From the IMG/VR virus record IMGVR_UViG_3300046501_000357, positions 1-28,298 of that record: DNA of 28,298 bases, one strand, 5' to 3'. A program made the translations under genes and the position numbers. The DNA is from a virus. Shown one piece after another: positions 1-7,435 of this stretch (positions are counted from its first letter, which is position 1; each line of letters starts with the position of its first letter). A model generated the notes under the pieces. That model searched no databases. It had not been told where the DNA came from and worked only from the letters and a program-made list of their open reading frames with translations.

Positions 1-21
1 CGAATCCCATCGCCTCCGCCA
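1..21 (+). tRNA. 3' end of a tRNA gene, probably tRNA-Ser (partial)
   Basis: The first 21 bases fit the 3' part of a bacterial tRNA. They read as the last five T-loop bases (CGAAT), the 3' half of the T stem (CCCAT), the 3' acceptor strand (CGCCTCC), discriminator G and an encoded CCA. The 5' acceptor strand would be GGAGGCG, outside the window. A G discriminator and this acceptor sequence suit tRNA-Ser, but without the anticodon the identity is an inference. The intrinsic terminator right after it supports the call. tRNA 3' ends are common integration sites for phages and islands. Confidence 0.75.
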
Positions 22-29
22 TCTTTATA

Positions 30-64
30 CGACAAAGCCCTGATTATTCAGGGCTTTGTCGTTT
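30..64 (+). terminator. Intrinsic terminator of the tRNA gene
   Basis: A perfect 14-bp inverted repeat (30-43 with 48-61) flanks a 4-base TTAT loop and is followed by TTT. The stem is GC-rich near the loop (GCCCTGA/TCAGGGC). It starts nine bases after the tRNA CCA end, as expected for a tRNA transcription terminator. Confidence 0.85.
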
Positions 65-226
65 CCGGCGTTCAAAGATCGAAGCGATTTCATAGAGGCG
101 TTACAAAACTATTTGGTAACCGTTACAAAATTTTCCGGTTTCGCCTCCTTCTCCGGCGTCCTGCTGACCGTTAAAAATCCTTCATGAAACTCAGTGCTAC
201 GCTGACCTCATAACCGAGGATTTGCG

Positions 227-436
227 ATGCCAAACTCAGACCTGCTCCCTTCCCTGCTCTTCAAGATCAATGAAAACCAGCTCGCCTTGGAGGCCGCCAT
301 CCTGGAGCTTTCGAACTGGGTTGAGTAACGCGGTGCCGCCGAGGTCGCCGATAACGTCCGCGGAGCCTTGGACACCATCGATAAAAATGAAGAATTCATC
401 AAGCTAACGCTCGCAGTGCTGATGACCCTGGAATGA
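227..436 (+). pseudogene. Small conserved Pseudomonas-type protein broken by an in-frame stop
   Basis: An ATG at 227, six bases after an AGGA ribosome-binding site (217-220), opens a frame of 69 codons that ends in TGA at 434-436. It is interrupted once, by TAA at 326-328 (codon 34). Both halves read as one protein: an N-terminal part ending in SNWVE, then RGAAEVADNVRGAL onward. From memory this resembles a family of roughly 70-residue Pseudomonas proteins in which WVEQRG is usual at this point, so a single CAA-to-TAA change would explain the stop. The rest of the frame is undamaged, which suggests a recent lesion. The function of the family is unknown to me. An isolated sequencing error or stop readthrough cannot be excluded. 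Confidence 0.6.
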
Positions 437-509
437 CTCCGGACCGGCGATAAGCGCCCATTTGCGAAGCGCTGCTATGGGTCGGCTACTGCTAACTCGA
501 CAGGCAGAA

Positions 510-528
510 ACTGGCCAAAAAGGCCAGT
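510..528. repeat. Short hairpin 3' of the small minus-strand gene
   Basis: ACTGGCC (510-516) and GGCCAGT (522-528) form a perfect 7-bp inverted repeat around AAAAA. It lies 22 bases past the stop of the minus-strand gene at 551. On that strand the loop is TTTTT but no T run follows the stem, so it is at best a weak terminator. Confidence 0.35.
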
Positions 529-550
529 AACATCGCTAAAATTCAATGCG

Positions 551-766
551 CTACGCTGAAAGGTCTGCTACCGATCGCGCATAGGCCGCCGTTGCAATTC
601 CGATCAATGTGTTGCGCTCCGATCTATCAATAATCCCTCGGCATCGATACTCGTCAGCGAGCTTCAGCAACTCGTCATAGCGCTCTTCCGCATCCATCAA
701 AATTTCGGAATCCGTCAACAGTTCGTGCCATTTGGCATAAGCCAGCATTTTCGCTTCGCTATACAT
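551..766 (-). CDS. Small hypothetical protein (71 aa)
   Basis: I do not recognise a named family. The ORF can be extended to a TTG at 796, but the ATG at 766 is preferred because a GAGG motif lies nine bases before it. The product is 71 residues, charged and apparently all-helical (SEAKMLAYAKWHELL, EERYDELLKLADEYR), with no signal peptide or membrane segment, so it should be cytoplasmic. It is divergent from the NUDIX gene, and the 194 bases between their starts presumably hold both promoters, though I could not place them with confidence. Composition is less GC-rich than the phage genes. It may be a small accessory gene of Pseudomonas. Confidence 0.6.
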   Translation of the reverse strand: MYSEAKMLAYAKWHELLTDSEILMDAEERYDELLKLADEYRCRGIIDRSERNTLIGIATAAYARSVADLSA

Positions 767-960
767 GACCGCATACCTCTGTCGCCTTTTATTCAATAGA
801 GGTCACCGGCGAAGGGTTGTTCACTGCGGTGGACATATGGCGTTGCTTTTGCCCCGATCGGCCCGCCATTTTTCTCGGAATTTTTTGTGAAGCCGCCCAG
901 TCATTAGCTTATAAGAAGGTAAAAGGCGTAAAGCTACAGAACGATCCCGGCGACCTCACA

Positions 961-1323
961 ATGAAGATCCGAGCTACAGTCATTTGCGAGAGAGATAGGC
1001 AGGTTTTGCTGGTTCGCAAGCCGGCGTCAAAATGGGCGTTGCCTGGCGGCAAAGTAGAGCTTGGCGAAGCCATTGTCGGAGCAGCTGCTCGAGAACTCCA
1101 AGAAGAAACGGGGCTTAACGCTGAACAGCTTCTGTACATGTTTGAGTTTGAAACGGATCGTACCCTTCACCACGTTTTTGAAGCCTTCGTCCTCCACGCC
1201 GAAAACGCTACACCTCAAAACGAGATTGCCGAGTGTTCCTGGCATTCGCTGAGCATGCTGCATGACCTGGACATTAGCGCTGCTACGCAAGCAATCCTGC
1301 GGTCATTCATACGTCGTCTTTGA
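961..1323 (+). CDS. NUDIX hydrolase
   Basis: This 120-residue protein is a single NUDIX domain. The box GX5EX7REUXEEXGU is complete: it begins at GGKVELGE, continues to REL and ends QEETGL. NUDIX enzymes hydrolyse nucleoside diphosphates linked to another group, using Mg2+ held by the glutamates of the REXXEE part. The substrate (oxidised or damaged nucleotides, nucleotide sugars or others) cannot be read from the box. The frame is open back to a TTG at 817, but the upstream residues do not look like NUDIX sequence. The ATG at 961, immediately before the first beta strand (MKIRATVICERD), gives the usual compact length. Its ribosome-binding site is weak. It is probably cytoplasmic and transcribed alone. 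Confidence 0.85.
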   Translation: MKIRATVICERDRQVLLVRKPASKWALPGGKVELGEAIVGAAARELQEETGLNAEQLLYMFEFETDRTLHHVFEAFVLHAENATPQNEIAECSWHSLSMLHDLDISAATQAILRSFIRRL

Positions 1324-1503
1324 CCGCTGAAAAAGTGATTTCATTGCTCATTTTCAGTGCCAAATGATCGATTTTTTAAATAGAACCTTTTTGATAACCC
1401 CTGTCGATCCTACGGTCTGAATTGTAGAGAACCGCAACCGATGCTCATTTTAGGATTTGGGCGATCAGCTAAATGACAGGGATGATTTGAAGGTAGAACC
1501 GTC

Positions 1504-1809
1504 ATGTCGAACTATTCAGCCGACCAGATTATTGCCTGCCGCCGCGTCGCAATGGAGCAAAACCAAAAGCTTTTCGAGGAGGCAAACGCCCTCAATCGGT
1601 CAGCACTTGACCTCCTGGAACGTAGTGACTTCGACAGTGAAATGTTTTTGGTTTATCTGCAGGTTAAAAAAAGGGCAGAAAACCGGTTTAGCGAAGCGCT
1701 AGAACATGCCATTTTACTGAATGAGCATTTCCCCTCCACCGAAGCTCCAAAATACCCACAGATGGAACAATCGGAAGTAAGAGCGGAAGAGCTGGTAAAT
1801 CAGACTTAG
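1504..1809 (+). CDS. Small hypothetical protein (101 aa)
   Basis: The ATG at 1504 follows a GAAGG motif about ten bases upstream. The 101-residue product looks mostly helical (LFEEANALNRSALDLLER, then VYLQVKKRAENRFSEALEHAILL) with a charged C-terminal tail, and has no signal peptide, membrane segment or catalytic motif I can see. I do not recognise the family. It sits alone between a 180-base and a 163-base non-coding stretch and could be transcribed independently. A longer alternative frame that starts at 1457 overlaps it and looks non-coding. The reading rests on the good start site and on protein-like composition. Confidence 0.55.
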   Translation: MSNYSADQIIACRRVAMEQNQKLFEEANALNRSALDLLERSDFDSEMFLVYLQVKKRAENRFSEALEHAILLNEHFPSTEAPKYPQMEQSEVRAEELVNQT

Positions 1810-1972
1810 CCAATCCATAGAGTAAAGCGACATGATTCGAGGCTAGGAACTTCTCTGCCATCGCAGGCAGCAACTGGCGTAGCTAGTCATTCACCGCTCA
1901 CCTGAAAACATGGGGTAGTATGGCTGGACGGCACAACGATTTGACTGCAGCATTGCATTAAGGCCTTTGATC

Positions 1973-4900
1973 ATGACGTCTTCCGTAAAGCGCTCCCCCA
2001 ATGTCCCGCAGCGCAAGGAGCTGATACCTAGCACCTTGCCTTTTCCTGTGGTCGGCATCGGGGCTTCCGCTGGCGGCCTCCAGGCGGTTAAGTCATTTTT
2101 CGAGCACATGCCCAATGACAACGGCATGGCCTTTGTCATTATTTTTCACTTGTCGCCCGATTATCCCAGCCAAGTCGATCGGATCATTCAGGAAGTCACC
2201 AAAATGCCGGTGCGGCAGGTGACCGAGACTATCTCCATCGAAAAGAACACCGTGTATGTCATCTCGCCGGCGCACAACCTGATGATGAACGATGGTTATC
2301 TGTCGGTGGCGCCATCGGATCGGCCGCCCGGCATGCATGTGGCCATTGACCTGTTCTTCCGAGACCTGGCGGATGTGCACAAGGAACGTGCCTTCTGCCT
2401 GATACTGTCCGGCACTGGCTCTGACGGTGCGGTAGGGCTTTCACGGATCAAGGAACAAGGCGGCATCACCTTGGTGCAGACTCCGGAAGATGCCGAATAC
2501 GATGGCATGCCCCGGGCTGCCATCAATACGCAGATGGTCGATCTGGTATTGCCCGTGGTGGAGATGCCGCAAAAACTGCTGGAGCTCTGGCGTAATTCGA
2601 AGTCCATCACACTACCGACCGCCAACGATCCGGAAATCAAGACCACCCCTCCTGCTTCCGAACGTGATGCCGCCTTGGCCGAGCAGCAACTGCAAGACAT
2701 CTTGCTTCAGCTGCGCAATGGAACCGGTCACGATTTCAAACACTACAAGCGGGCCACCGTGCTGCGCCGCATCGAGCGTCGCCTGCAGGTGACCGCACAG
2801 CCGGATCTGGGCGCCTACTACGACTATCTACAAGCCCACCCCGAAGAAACCAAGGCGTTGCTGGGGGACATGCTGATCGGCGTGACCAATTTCTTTCGCG
2901 ACCGCGAAGCCTTCGAAGCATTGGAACGCAATGTCATTCCCGATCTGGTTAAATCGTTGCAGGACACCCTGCCGCGCCGGGATGAAATCCGTGTCTGGTC
3001 AGCGGGCTGCTCTACTGGCGAAGAGGCCTACAGCTTGGCCATCCTGTTGACCGAGCAGATGACCCTGGAGTCCAGCCCGGCCAAGCTGCAGGTGTTTGCC
3101 ACCGACATCGATGATCGCGCGATTGCCTTTGGTCGAAGTGGCGTCTATCCCGAGGCAATCATTACCGACGTTCCGCCGCCGCGCATGCGCCAATATTTCA
3201 CCCTGGAAAACCATCATTACCGCGTGCGCAAGGAAATTCGCGAGAAAGTGCTGTTCGCCAAGCACAGCCTGTTGCTCGACCCGCCTTTCTCGCAACTCGA
3301 CTTGATCGTCTGTCGTAACCTACTGATCTACCTCGACCGCGAGGTGCAGCGTGACATCATGCAGATGTTCCACTTTGCCTTGCGCCCGGGCGGTTACCTA
3401 TTCCTCGGTTCCTCGGAATCCGCCGATGGCTGCCTGGATCTGTTTACGCCGGTGGACAAACGCAACCGCATCTTCCGCGCCAAGAGCGTGTCCAGCAGTC
3501 CCCGACGCGCACCCACCCTGCCGCGCGGTGGTTATGCACGTACCACTGTCGCCACCCGCCCCCTGCAACCAGCAGTGGCACGCAAGGTGTCGTTTGCCGA
3601 CATCCACCTGCGGGCGCTGGACAAGGCCGCGCCGCCGAGTATCATCGTCGACGCCAGCGCCAACATACTGCACATGAGCGAAGGCGCCGGGCGTTTTCTG
3701 CGCTACGTGGCCGGCGAGATATCACGCAACCTGTTGACCCTGGCCCACCCGGATCTGCGTCTGGACATTCGCACCACGTTGTACCAAGTACAGCAGAGCG
3801 GACTGCCGGTCACCTCGCGCAAAATCCGCATCGAGCGTGAGCAGCGCAGTTACCTGGTCGACCTGAACGTGCATCCTTACAAGGATGACGAGACTGACAG
3901 CGAATACACCCTGGTGATCTTCGAGGAACGCGAGGTCGATCCTCAAGAGTTGCTCGATATCAGCGCCAGCCAGACCGAAAACCAGATGTTGGCCAACCTG
4001 GAGCATGAACTGCAGCGCACCAAGCTGCAGTTGCAGGAGACCGTCGAACAATCGGAAGTCTCCAGCGAAGAGCTCAAGGCCTCCAATGAAGAAATGCACG
4101 CTATCAACGAAGAACTGCGCTCAGCCACCGAAGAACTGGAAACCAGCAAGGAAGAATTGCAATCGATCAATGAAGAGCTGCTGACCGTTAATGCCGAACT
4201 CAAGGCTAAGGTCGAAGAAACCGATAAGGTTAACGACTACCTGACCAACCTGATTGCCTCCACCGACATTGCCACCGTGTTTGTCGATCGCAACATGCGC
4301 ATCCGCTGGTTTACCCCACGGGCCACCGAGATCTTCAGCATGTTGCCGGTCGACACCGGGCGCTCGCTAATGGACATCACCCACCGCCTGGACTACCCGG
4401 AGATAGCCGAGGATGCGGCAACAGTCTTCGAGTCGCTGAACATGATCGAGCGCGAAGTCTGCAGCAGCGACCAGCGCTGGTACATCGCCCGTCTATTGCC
4501 TTACCGCTCCAGCGAGGATCACATCGACGGCACGGTGCTGACCTTCATCGATATCTCCAAGCGCCGTGCCGCCGAGGAGGAGTTGCGCATCAGTGAAGAG
4601 CGCATGCGCCTGGTGGCCGAGAGCACCCATGACTTCGCCATTATTATCCTCGATGATAACGGCGTAATCACCGACTGGAACACCGGGGCCAAGTTGATTT
4701 TTGGCTACAGCAAAGAGGAAGTGCTCGGCGCCTATTACGACCTGATCTTCACACCGGAAGAACGCAGCTCAGGCGCACCGGAAATTGAGCTGTGCGCCGC
4801 GCGCGAACACGGTCGCGGTGAAGACGAACGCTGGCACCTACGTAAGGACGGCAGTCGTTTCTACTGTAGCGGTGAAGTCATCCGCCTGGAAGGCGAGAGC

Positions 4901-6121
4901 CTCAAAGGCTATGTGAAGATCGCTCGCGACCTCACCGGTCACAAGCGCCTGCAGGACGAACAAACTCAACGGCTGGCCGAAACCCAAACCAGCAGCCATC
5001 TCAAAGACGAGTTTTTCGCGGTGATGTCCCATGAGCTCAAGCACCCGCTCAACCTCATCCAACTCAATGCCGAACTGCTGCGTCGCCTGCCGATGACCAA
5101 AAGCGTCAGCCCGGCCATGAAGGCGGTCAATACCATTTGCGACGCGGTGTCGAGTCAGGCGCGGATCATCGACGACCTATTGGATGTTGCCCGGGTGCGC
5201 ACTGGCAAACTCAAGCTGAAAAAACAGGCAGTGGATCTGGGACGGATTCTGCAGGACATCCACACGGTGGTGGTCAACGATCAACACCCTTGCGAAATCA
5301 TCCTGCAGGTACCCCAGCCGCCGGAGCCACCGCTGGTGGTCGATGCTGATAGCACGCGCCTGGAACAGATCATCTGGAACCTGGTGAACAATGCCCTGAA
5401 GTTCACCCCCAAGGATGGTCGCATTGAGCTGATCGCCCGGCGCGTCGAGGATGTAGCGCAATTGGACGTCATCGACAGCGGCATTGGCCTTGAAGAGGAT
5501 AACCTGCACAAGGTGTTCGACCTGTTCACCCAGGCGGAAAACCAGCATGCCACCCATCAGCGCGAGGGCCTGGGCATTGGCCTGTCACTGGTGCGGCAAC
5601 TGGTGGAAGCCCACGGTGGCTCGGTGGATGTGCGCTCCGAAGGCATTGGCTGCGGTTGCACGTTCTCCATCCGCCTGCCGCTGTGCCACCCCCATCAAAC
5701 TGCGCCTGATCAAGCCCAGAACGCGGCTGAATCCGGGCGCCTGCTTGGCCAGAAAGTGCTCTTGGTGGATGACTCTCGAGACGTGATGGAAGTGCTGCAA
5801 ATGCTGCTGGAGATGGAGGACGCGCACGTGGAAGCTTTCAGCGATCCGCTACTGGCCCTGAAAGCTGCGAAAGAAGGCAACTACGACGTGATCATTTCCG
5901 ACATTGGTATGCCAGTCATGGATGGCCACAAGCTGATCCAGGCCATTCGCCAGATCACCCATCACAAATACACTCCGGCCATTGCCCTTACGGGTTACGC
6001 CACCAGCATTGACCAGCAAAAAACCAGACAGTCGGGGTTCAACTACCACGTGAGCAAGCCGGTCGCCCATGATGAATTCATCGACATTATTGACGAGGCT
6101 TGCAAAACTCGGCCGTATTAA
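1973..6121 (+). CDS. CheB-CheR-PAS hybrid sensor histidine kinase with receiver domain
   Basis: The 1382-residue protein has, in order: a CheB-type methylesterase domain (about 20-200) with its Ser-His-Asp residues visible at S32 (GASAGG), H59 (FHLSPDYPSQ) and D151 (SGTGSDGAVG); a CheR-type SAM methyltransferase domain (about 225-505; SAGCSTGEEAYSLA); a PAS-like segment (540-655); a long Glu-rich coiled coil (670-752); two PAS domains (755-865, 870-990); HisKA with phospho-acceptor H1020 (SHELKHPLN); HATPase (1120-1240); and a C-terminal receiver with D1310 (SDIGMP). There is no N-terminal receiver before CheB. Such fusions are known in proteobacteria and are thought to link methylation chemistry with phosphorelay signalling; the ligand is unknown. 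No membrane segment is seen. ATG at 1973 is preceded by AAGG nine bases upstream; an in-frame TTG at 1967 is less likely. It converges on the phage late operon. Confidence 0.92.
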   Translation: MTSSVKRSPNVPQRKELIPSTLPFPVVGIGASAGGLQAVKSFFEHMPNDNGMAFVIIFHLSPDYPSQVDRIIQEVTKMPVRQVTETISIEKNTVYVISPAHNLMMNDGYLSVAPSDRPPGMHVAIDLFFRDLADVHKERAFCLILSGTGSDGAVGLSRIKEQGGITLVQTPEDAEYDGMPRAAINTQMVDLVLPVVEMPQKLLELWRNSKSITLPTANDPEIKTTPPASERDAALAEQQLQDILLQLRNGTGHDFKHYKRATVLRRIERRLQVTAQPDLGAYYDYLQAHPEETKALLGDMLIGVTNFFRDREAFEALERNVIPDLVKSLQDTLPRRDEIRVWSAGCSTGEEAYSLAILLTEQMTLESSPAKLQVFATDIDDRAIAFGRSGVYPEAIITDVPPPRMRQYFTLENHHYRVRKEIREKVLFAKHSLLLDPPFSQLDLIVCRNLLIYLDREVQRDIMQMFHFALRPGGYLFLGSSESADGCLDLFTPVDKRNRIFRAKSVSSSPRRAPTLPRGGYARTTVATRPLQPAVARKVSFADIHLRALDKAAPPSIIVDASANILHMSEGAGRFLRYVAGEISRNLLTLAHPDLRLDIRTTLYQVQQSGLPVTSRKIRIEREQRSYLVDLNVHPYKDDETDSEYTLVIFEEREVDPQELLDISASQTENQMLANLEHELQRTKLQLQETVEQSEVSSEELKASNEEMHAINEELRSATEELETSKEELQSINEELLTVNAELKAKVEETDKVNDYLTNLIASTDIATVFVDRNMRIRWFTPRATEIFSMLPVDTGRSLMDITHRLDYPEIAEDAATVFESLNMIEREVCSSDQRWYIARLLPYRSSEDHIDGTVLTFIDISKRRAAEEELRISEERMRLVAESTHDFAIIILDDNGVITDWNTGAKLIFGYSKEEVLGAYYDLIFTPEERSSGAPEIELCAAREHGRGEDERWHLRKDGSRFYCSGEVIRLEGESLKGYVKIARDLTGHKRLQDEQTQRLAETQTSSHLKDEFFAVMSHELKHPLNLIQLNAELLRRLPMTKSVSPAMKAVNTICDAVSSQARIIDDLLDVARVRTGKLKLKKQAVDLGRILQDIHTVVVNDQHPCEIILQVPQPPEPPLVVDADSTRLEQIIWNLVNNALKFTPKDGRIELIARRVEDVAQLDVIDSGIGLEEDNLHKVFDLFTQAENQHATHQREGLGIGLSLVRQLVEAHGGSVDVRSEGIGCGCTFSIRLPLCHPHQTAPDQAQNAAESGRLLGQKVLLVDDSRDVMEVLQMLLEMEDAHVEAFSDPLLALKAAKEGNYDVIISDIGMPVMDGHKLIQAIRQITHHKYTPAIALTGYATSIDQQKTRQSGFNYHVSKPVAHDEFIDIIDEACKTRPY

Positions 6122-6158
6122 CCCCGCGACGTCTTGCTCTGAGCGGTCATTTGCCATC

Positions 6159-6196
6159 GTCGAAGGGCTACTATTCGTCGACTAAAGCCCTTCAAC
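6159..6196. terminator. Hairpin between the convergent host-type gene and phage late operon
   Basis: GTCGAAGGGCT (6159-6169) pairs with AGCCCTTCAAC (6186-6196) with one G-T pair, giving an 11-bp stem around a 16-base loop. It fills most of the 76-base space between the sensor kinase stop and the Rz stop and could stop transcription from both sides. No T run follows on either strand, so a factor-independent role is not certain. Confidence 0.5.
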
Positions 6197-6197
6197 T

Positions 6198-6731
6198 TCA
6201 GCGCATAACTTCACCCACGTATGACTGGCACGCGGCCAATGCAATCAGTCCTTGGTCGCCGGCGTCAGTGATGGCGACAATTCGTTGAGCATGCGCTGGG
6301 TCAAGTTCGGCTCTCGTGACTCCATGAACCACACCGCCGGCGCTGGTAGTGGCTGACACCCCAGCACCACCGGAGGAACCGGCGGCGAGTAGGACTGACA
6401 ACCGCACATCAGCAGTGGCAAGGCGATCAGACAGGCGTTGTTGAGCTTTTTTTGCATCGGACAGTTCCTTGTGGTGGGTTTCATCGTTGGCCTGCAGGCG
6501 GTGCTCCAGGGCGCTGCGCTTGGCCTGCTCGATCACCAGTGCGGCCAGGGCATCCTTGGCGCGCTTGAGCGCCGCCTGATCGACCTTGCCGGCCTGCTCG
6601 GCCAGGGCCTTGCCATAACGCCAGTCTTGCACCTGCCAGGCGCCGCCAGCGGCTGCGCCGGCGATCGCCAGCAACACCAGGACCACCGCCCAGGGGCGCA
6701 GCGTCGGAGGAATCAGCTCGATCAGCTGCAT
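6198..6731 (-). CDS. Rz-like i-spanin (lysis protein)
   Basis: The 177-residue protein begins with one N-terminal membrane segment (residues about 11-30, RPWAVVLVLLAIAGAAAGGA) followed by a long charged, helical periplasmic part (AKRSALEHRLQANDETHHKEL). This is the layout of Rz, the inner-membrane spanin that with Rz1 fuses the two membranes at the end of lysis. The start at 6731 overlaps the endolysin stop by ten bases and has an AAGG motif upstream; longer versions of the frame run antisense-style through the endolysin and are rejected. The Rz1 gene is nested inside it in another frame, the classic spanin arrangement. It is the last gene of the late operon. Confidence 0.85.
   Translation of the reverse strand: MQLIELIPPTLRPWAVVLVLLAIAGAAAGGAWQVQDWRYGKALAEQAGKVDQAALKRAKDALAALVIEQAKRSALEHRLQANDETHHKELSDAKKAQQRLSDRLATADVRLSVLLAAGSSGGAGVSATTSAGGVVHGVTRAELDPAHAQRIVAITDAGDQGLIALAACQSYVGEVMR
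6245..6457 (-). CDS. Rz1-like o-spanin lipoprotein, nested in Rz
   Basis: Entirely inside Rz in a different frame. The ATG at 6457 follows an AAGGA motif at good spacing, which is preferred over the upstream ATG at 6484. The 70-residue product has a lipoprotein signal (KKLNNACLIALPLLMCGC, cleavage likely before the second Cys) and then a short Pro-rich stretch (SYSPPVPPVVLGCQPLPAP), as in Rz1. It should be lipid-anchored in the outer membrane and bind the C-terminal end of Rz across the periplasm. Nested Rz1 genes are standard in phages of Gram-negative hosts, so this also supports the Rz call. Confidence 0.85.
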   Translation of the reverse strand: MQKKLNNACLIALPLLMCGCQSYSPPVPPVVLGCQPLPAPAVWFMESREPNLTQRMLNELSPSLTPATKD

Positions 6732-7381
6732 AGCACCGCCTTGGCCTTGGCCCACAGCTCGCGACGCTCGGCCCGGCCATTGCCGCCGCCGTTGATCACG
6801 CTGCTGATGCCGTCGAACAACCCGAGGTCGGCCTTTTCGCTCAAGTTGCGATCCCACCAGAACCAGGCCGCCGACAGCGCCGCGTATTCCGCCTGCTCCA
6901 GCAGCTCGGGTTGCTCGACCAGGGGAACGCCCAGGGCCTTGCAGCACAGCCGATAGTTGTCGCGAAAGGTGATGCCGATCAAGCCGCGCGCGCGGTACTT
7001 GTAGCCGTCGCCGGACGCCTCGGGGCCGTTACCGTAACGCCCGCCATACACCCGGTTGGCCAGCTTTTCCGAATTGCGCAAATAACCCTGGGCAAACTCG
7101 ACCTCGGCCGGATCGACGCGGCCGTTATGGTTGAGGTCAAAGCCATACTTGAACAACTGCGCGACCCGCTCGGCGTCCTTGTAATACAGGCTTTCCGACA
7201 GCTTGGTCAGCTGCGCCGACTCGTGGCCGATCTGCGCCAGAAACGCCGCCTGGCGCGCCCGGGTGTTGATGTCGAAACGGGCCATGGCGCGATTCAGCGC
7301 CGGCAGGAACGCACCGACCACCGGCCGGCAGTTGGGCAGGATGGCCAGCAGGTGTTGTTGGGTCAGCGGGGGGTAAGCCAT
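6722..7381 (-). CDS. GH19 (chitinase-fold) endolysin with an EF-hand-like insertion
   Basis: The 219-residue protein matches phage lysozymes of glycoside hydrolase family 19, which cut the peptidoglycan sugar backbone. The catalytic region is visible: FLAQIGHESAQL (likely general acid E54), a second Glu at E63 (SESLYY), NRVYGGRYGNG, YKYRARGLIGITFRDNY and AAWFWWDRN. Between the catalytic helix and NRVYGG it carries a 12-residue loop, D82 to E93 (DLNHNGRVDPAE), with the EF-hand spacing of ligands. The usual RGRGLIQ-TGR motif is altered (A for the first G, G for Q, F for G). There is no signal peptide or N-terminal anchor, so export would need a holin, which is not in this window. An SD (TGGAG) lies before the ATG at 7381, just after an intrinsic-type hairpin. 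Confidence 0.9.
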   Translation of the reverse strand: MAYPPLTQQHLLAILPNCRPVVGAFLPALNRAMARFDINTRARQAAFLAQIGHESAQLTKLSESLYYKDAERVAQLFKYGFDLNHNGRVDPAEVEFAQGYLRNSEKLANRVYGGRYGNGPEASGDGYKYRARGLIGITFRDNYRLCCKALGVPLVEQPELLEQAEYAALSAAWFWWDRNLSEKADLGLFDGISSVINGGGNGRAERRELWAKAKAVLCS

Positions 7382-7399
7382 TGCATAAACTCCAGGCGT

Positions 7400-7421
7400 A
7401 AAAAAACCGCCCGTGGGCGGT
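7400..7421 (-). terminator. Intrinsic terminator-like hairpin between hub gene D and endolysin
   Basis: On the - strand ACCGCC/GGCGGT (7406-7411 with 7416-7421) forms a short GC-rich stem followed by seven T residues (7400-7406). It lies 18 bases before the endolysin start, just ahead of its ribosome-binding site. Confidence 0.75.
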
Positions 7422-7435
7422 CAGAGGGATAGGGA

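Noticed and set aside
767-796. Longer form of the small minus-strand gene from a TTG at 796
   Set aside because: The ATG at 766 has a GAGG motif at proper spacing; the TTG does not add recognisable sequence.
817-960. Longer NUDIX protein from a TTG at 817
   Set aside because: The added 48 residues do not resemble NUDIX sequence, the region is needed as upstream control region, and the ATG at 961 sits exactly before the first strand of the domain.
1324-1503. Regulatory RNA or promoter between NUDIX and the next gene
   Set aside because: A loose inverted CTGAAAA/TTTTCAG pair and AT-rich stretches are visible, but I could not define a convincing -35/-10 pair, a terminator or a conserved RNA. 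The same is true of 1810-1972.
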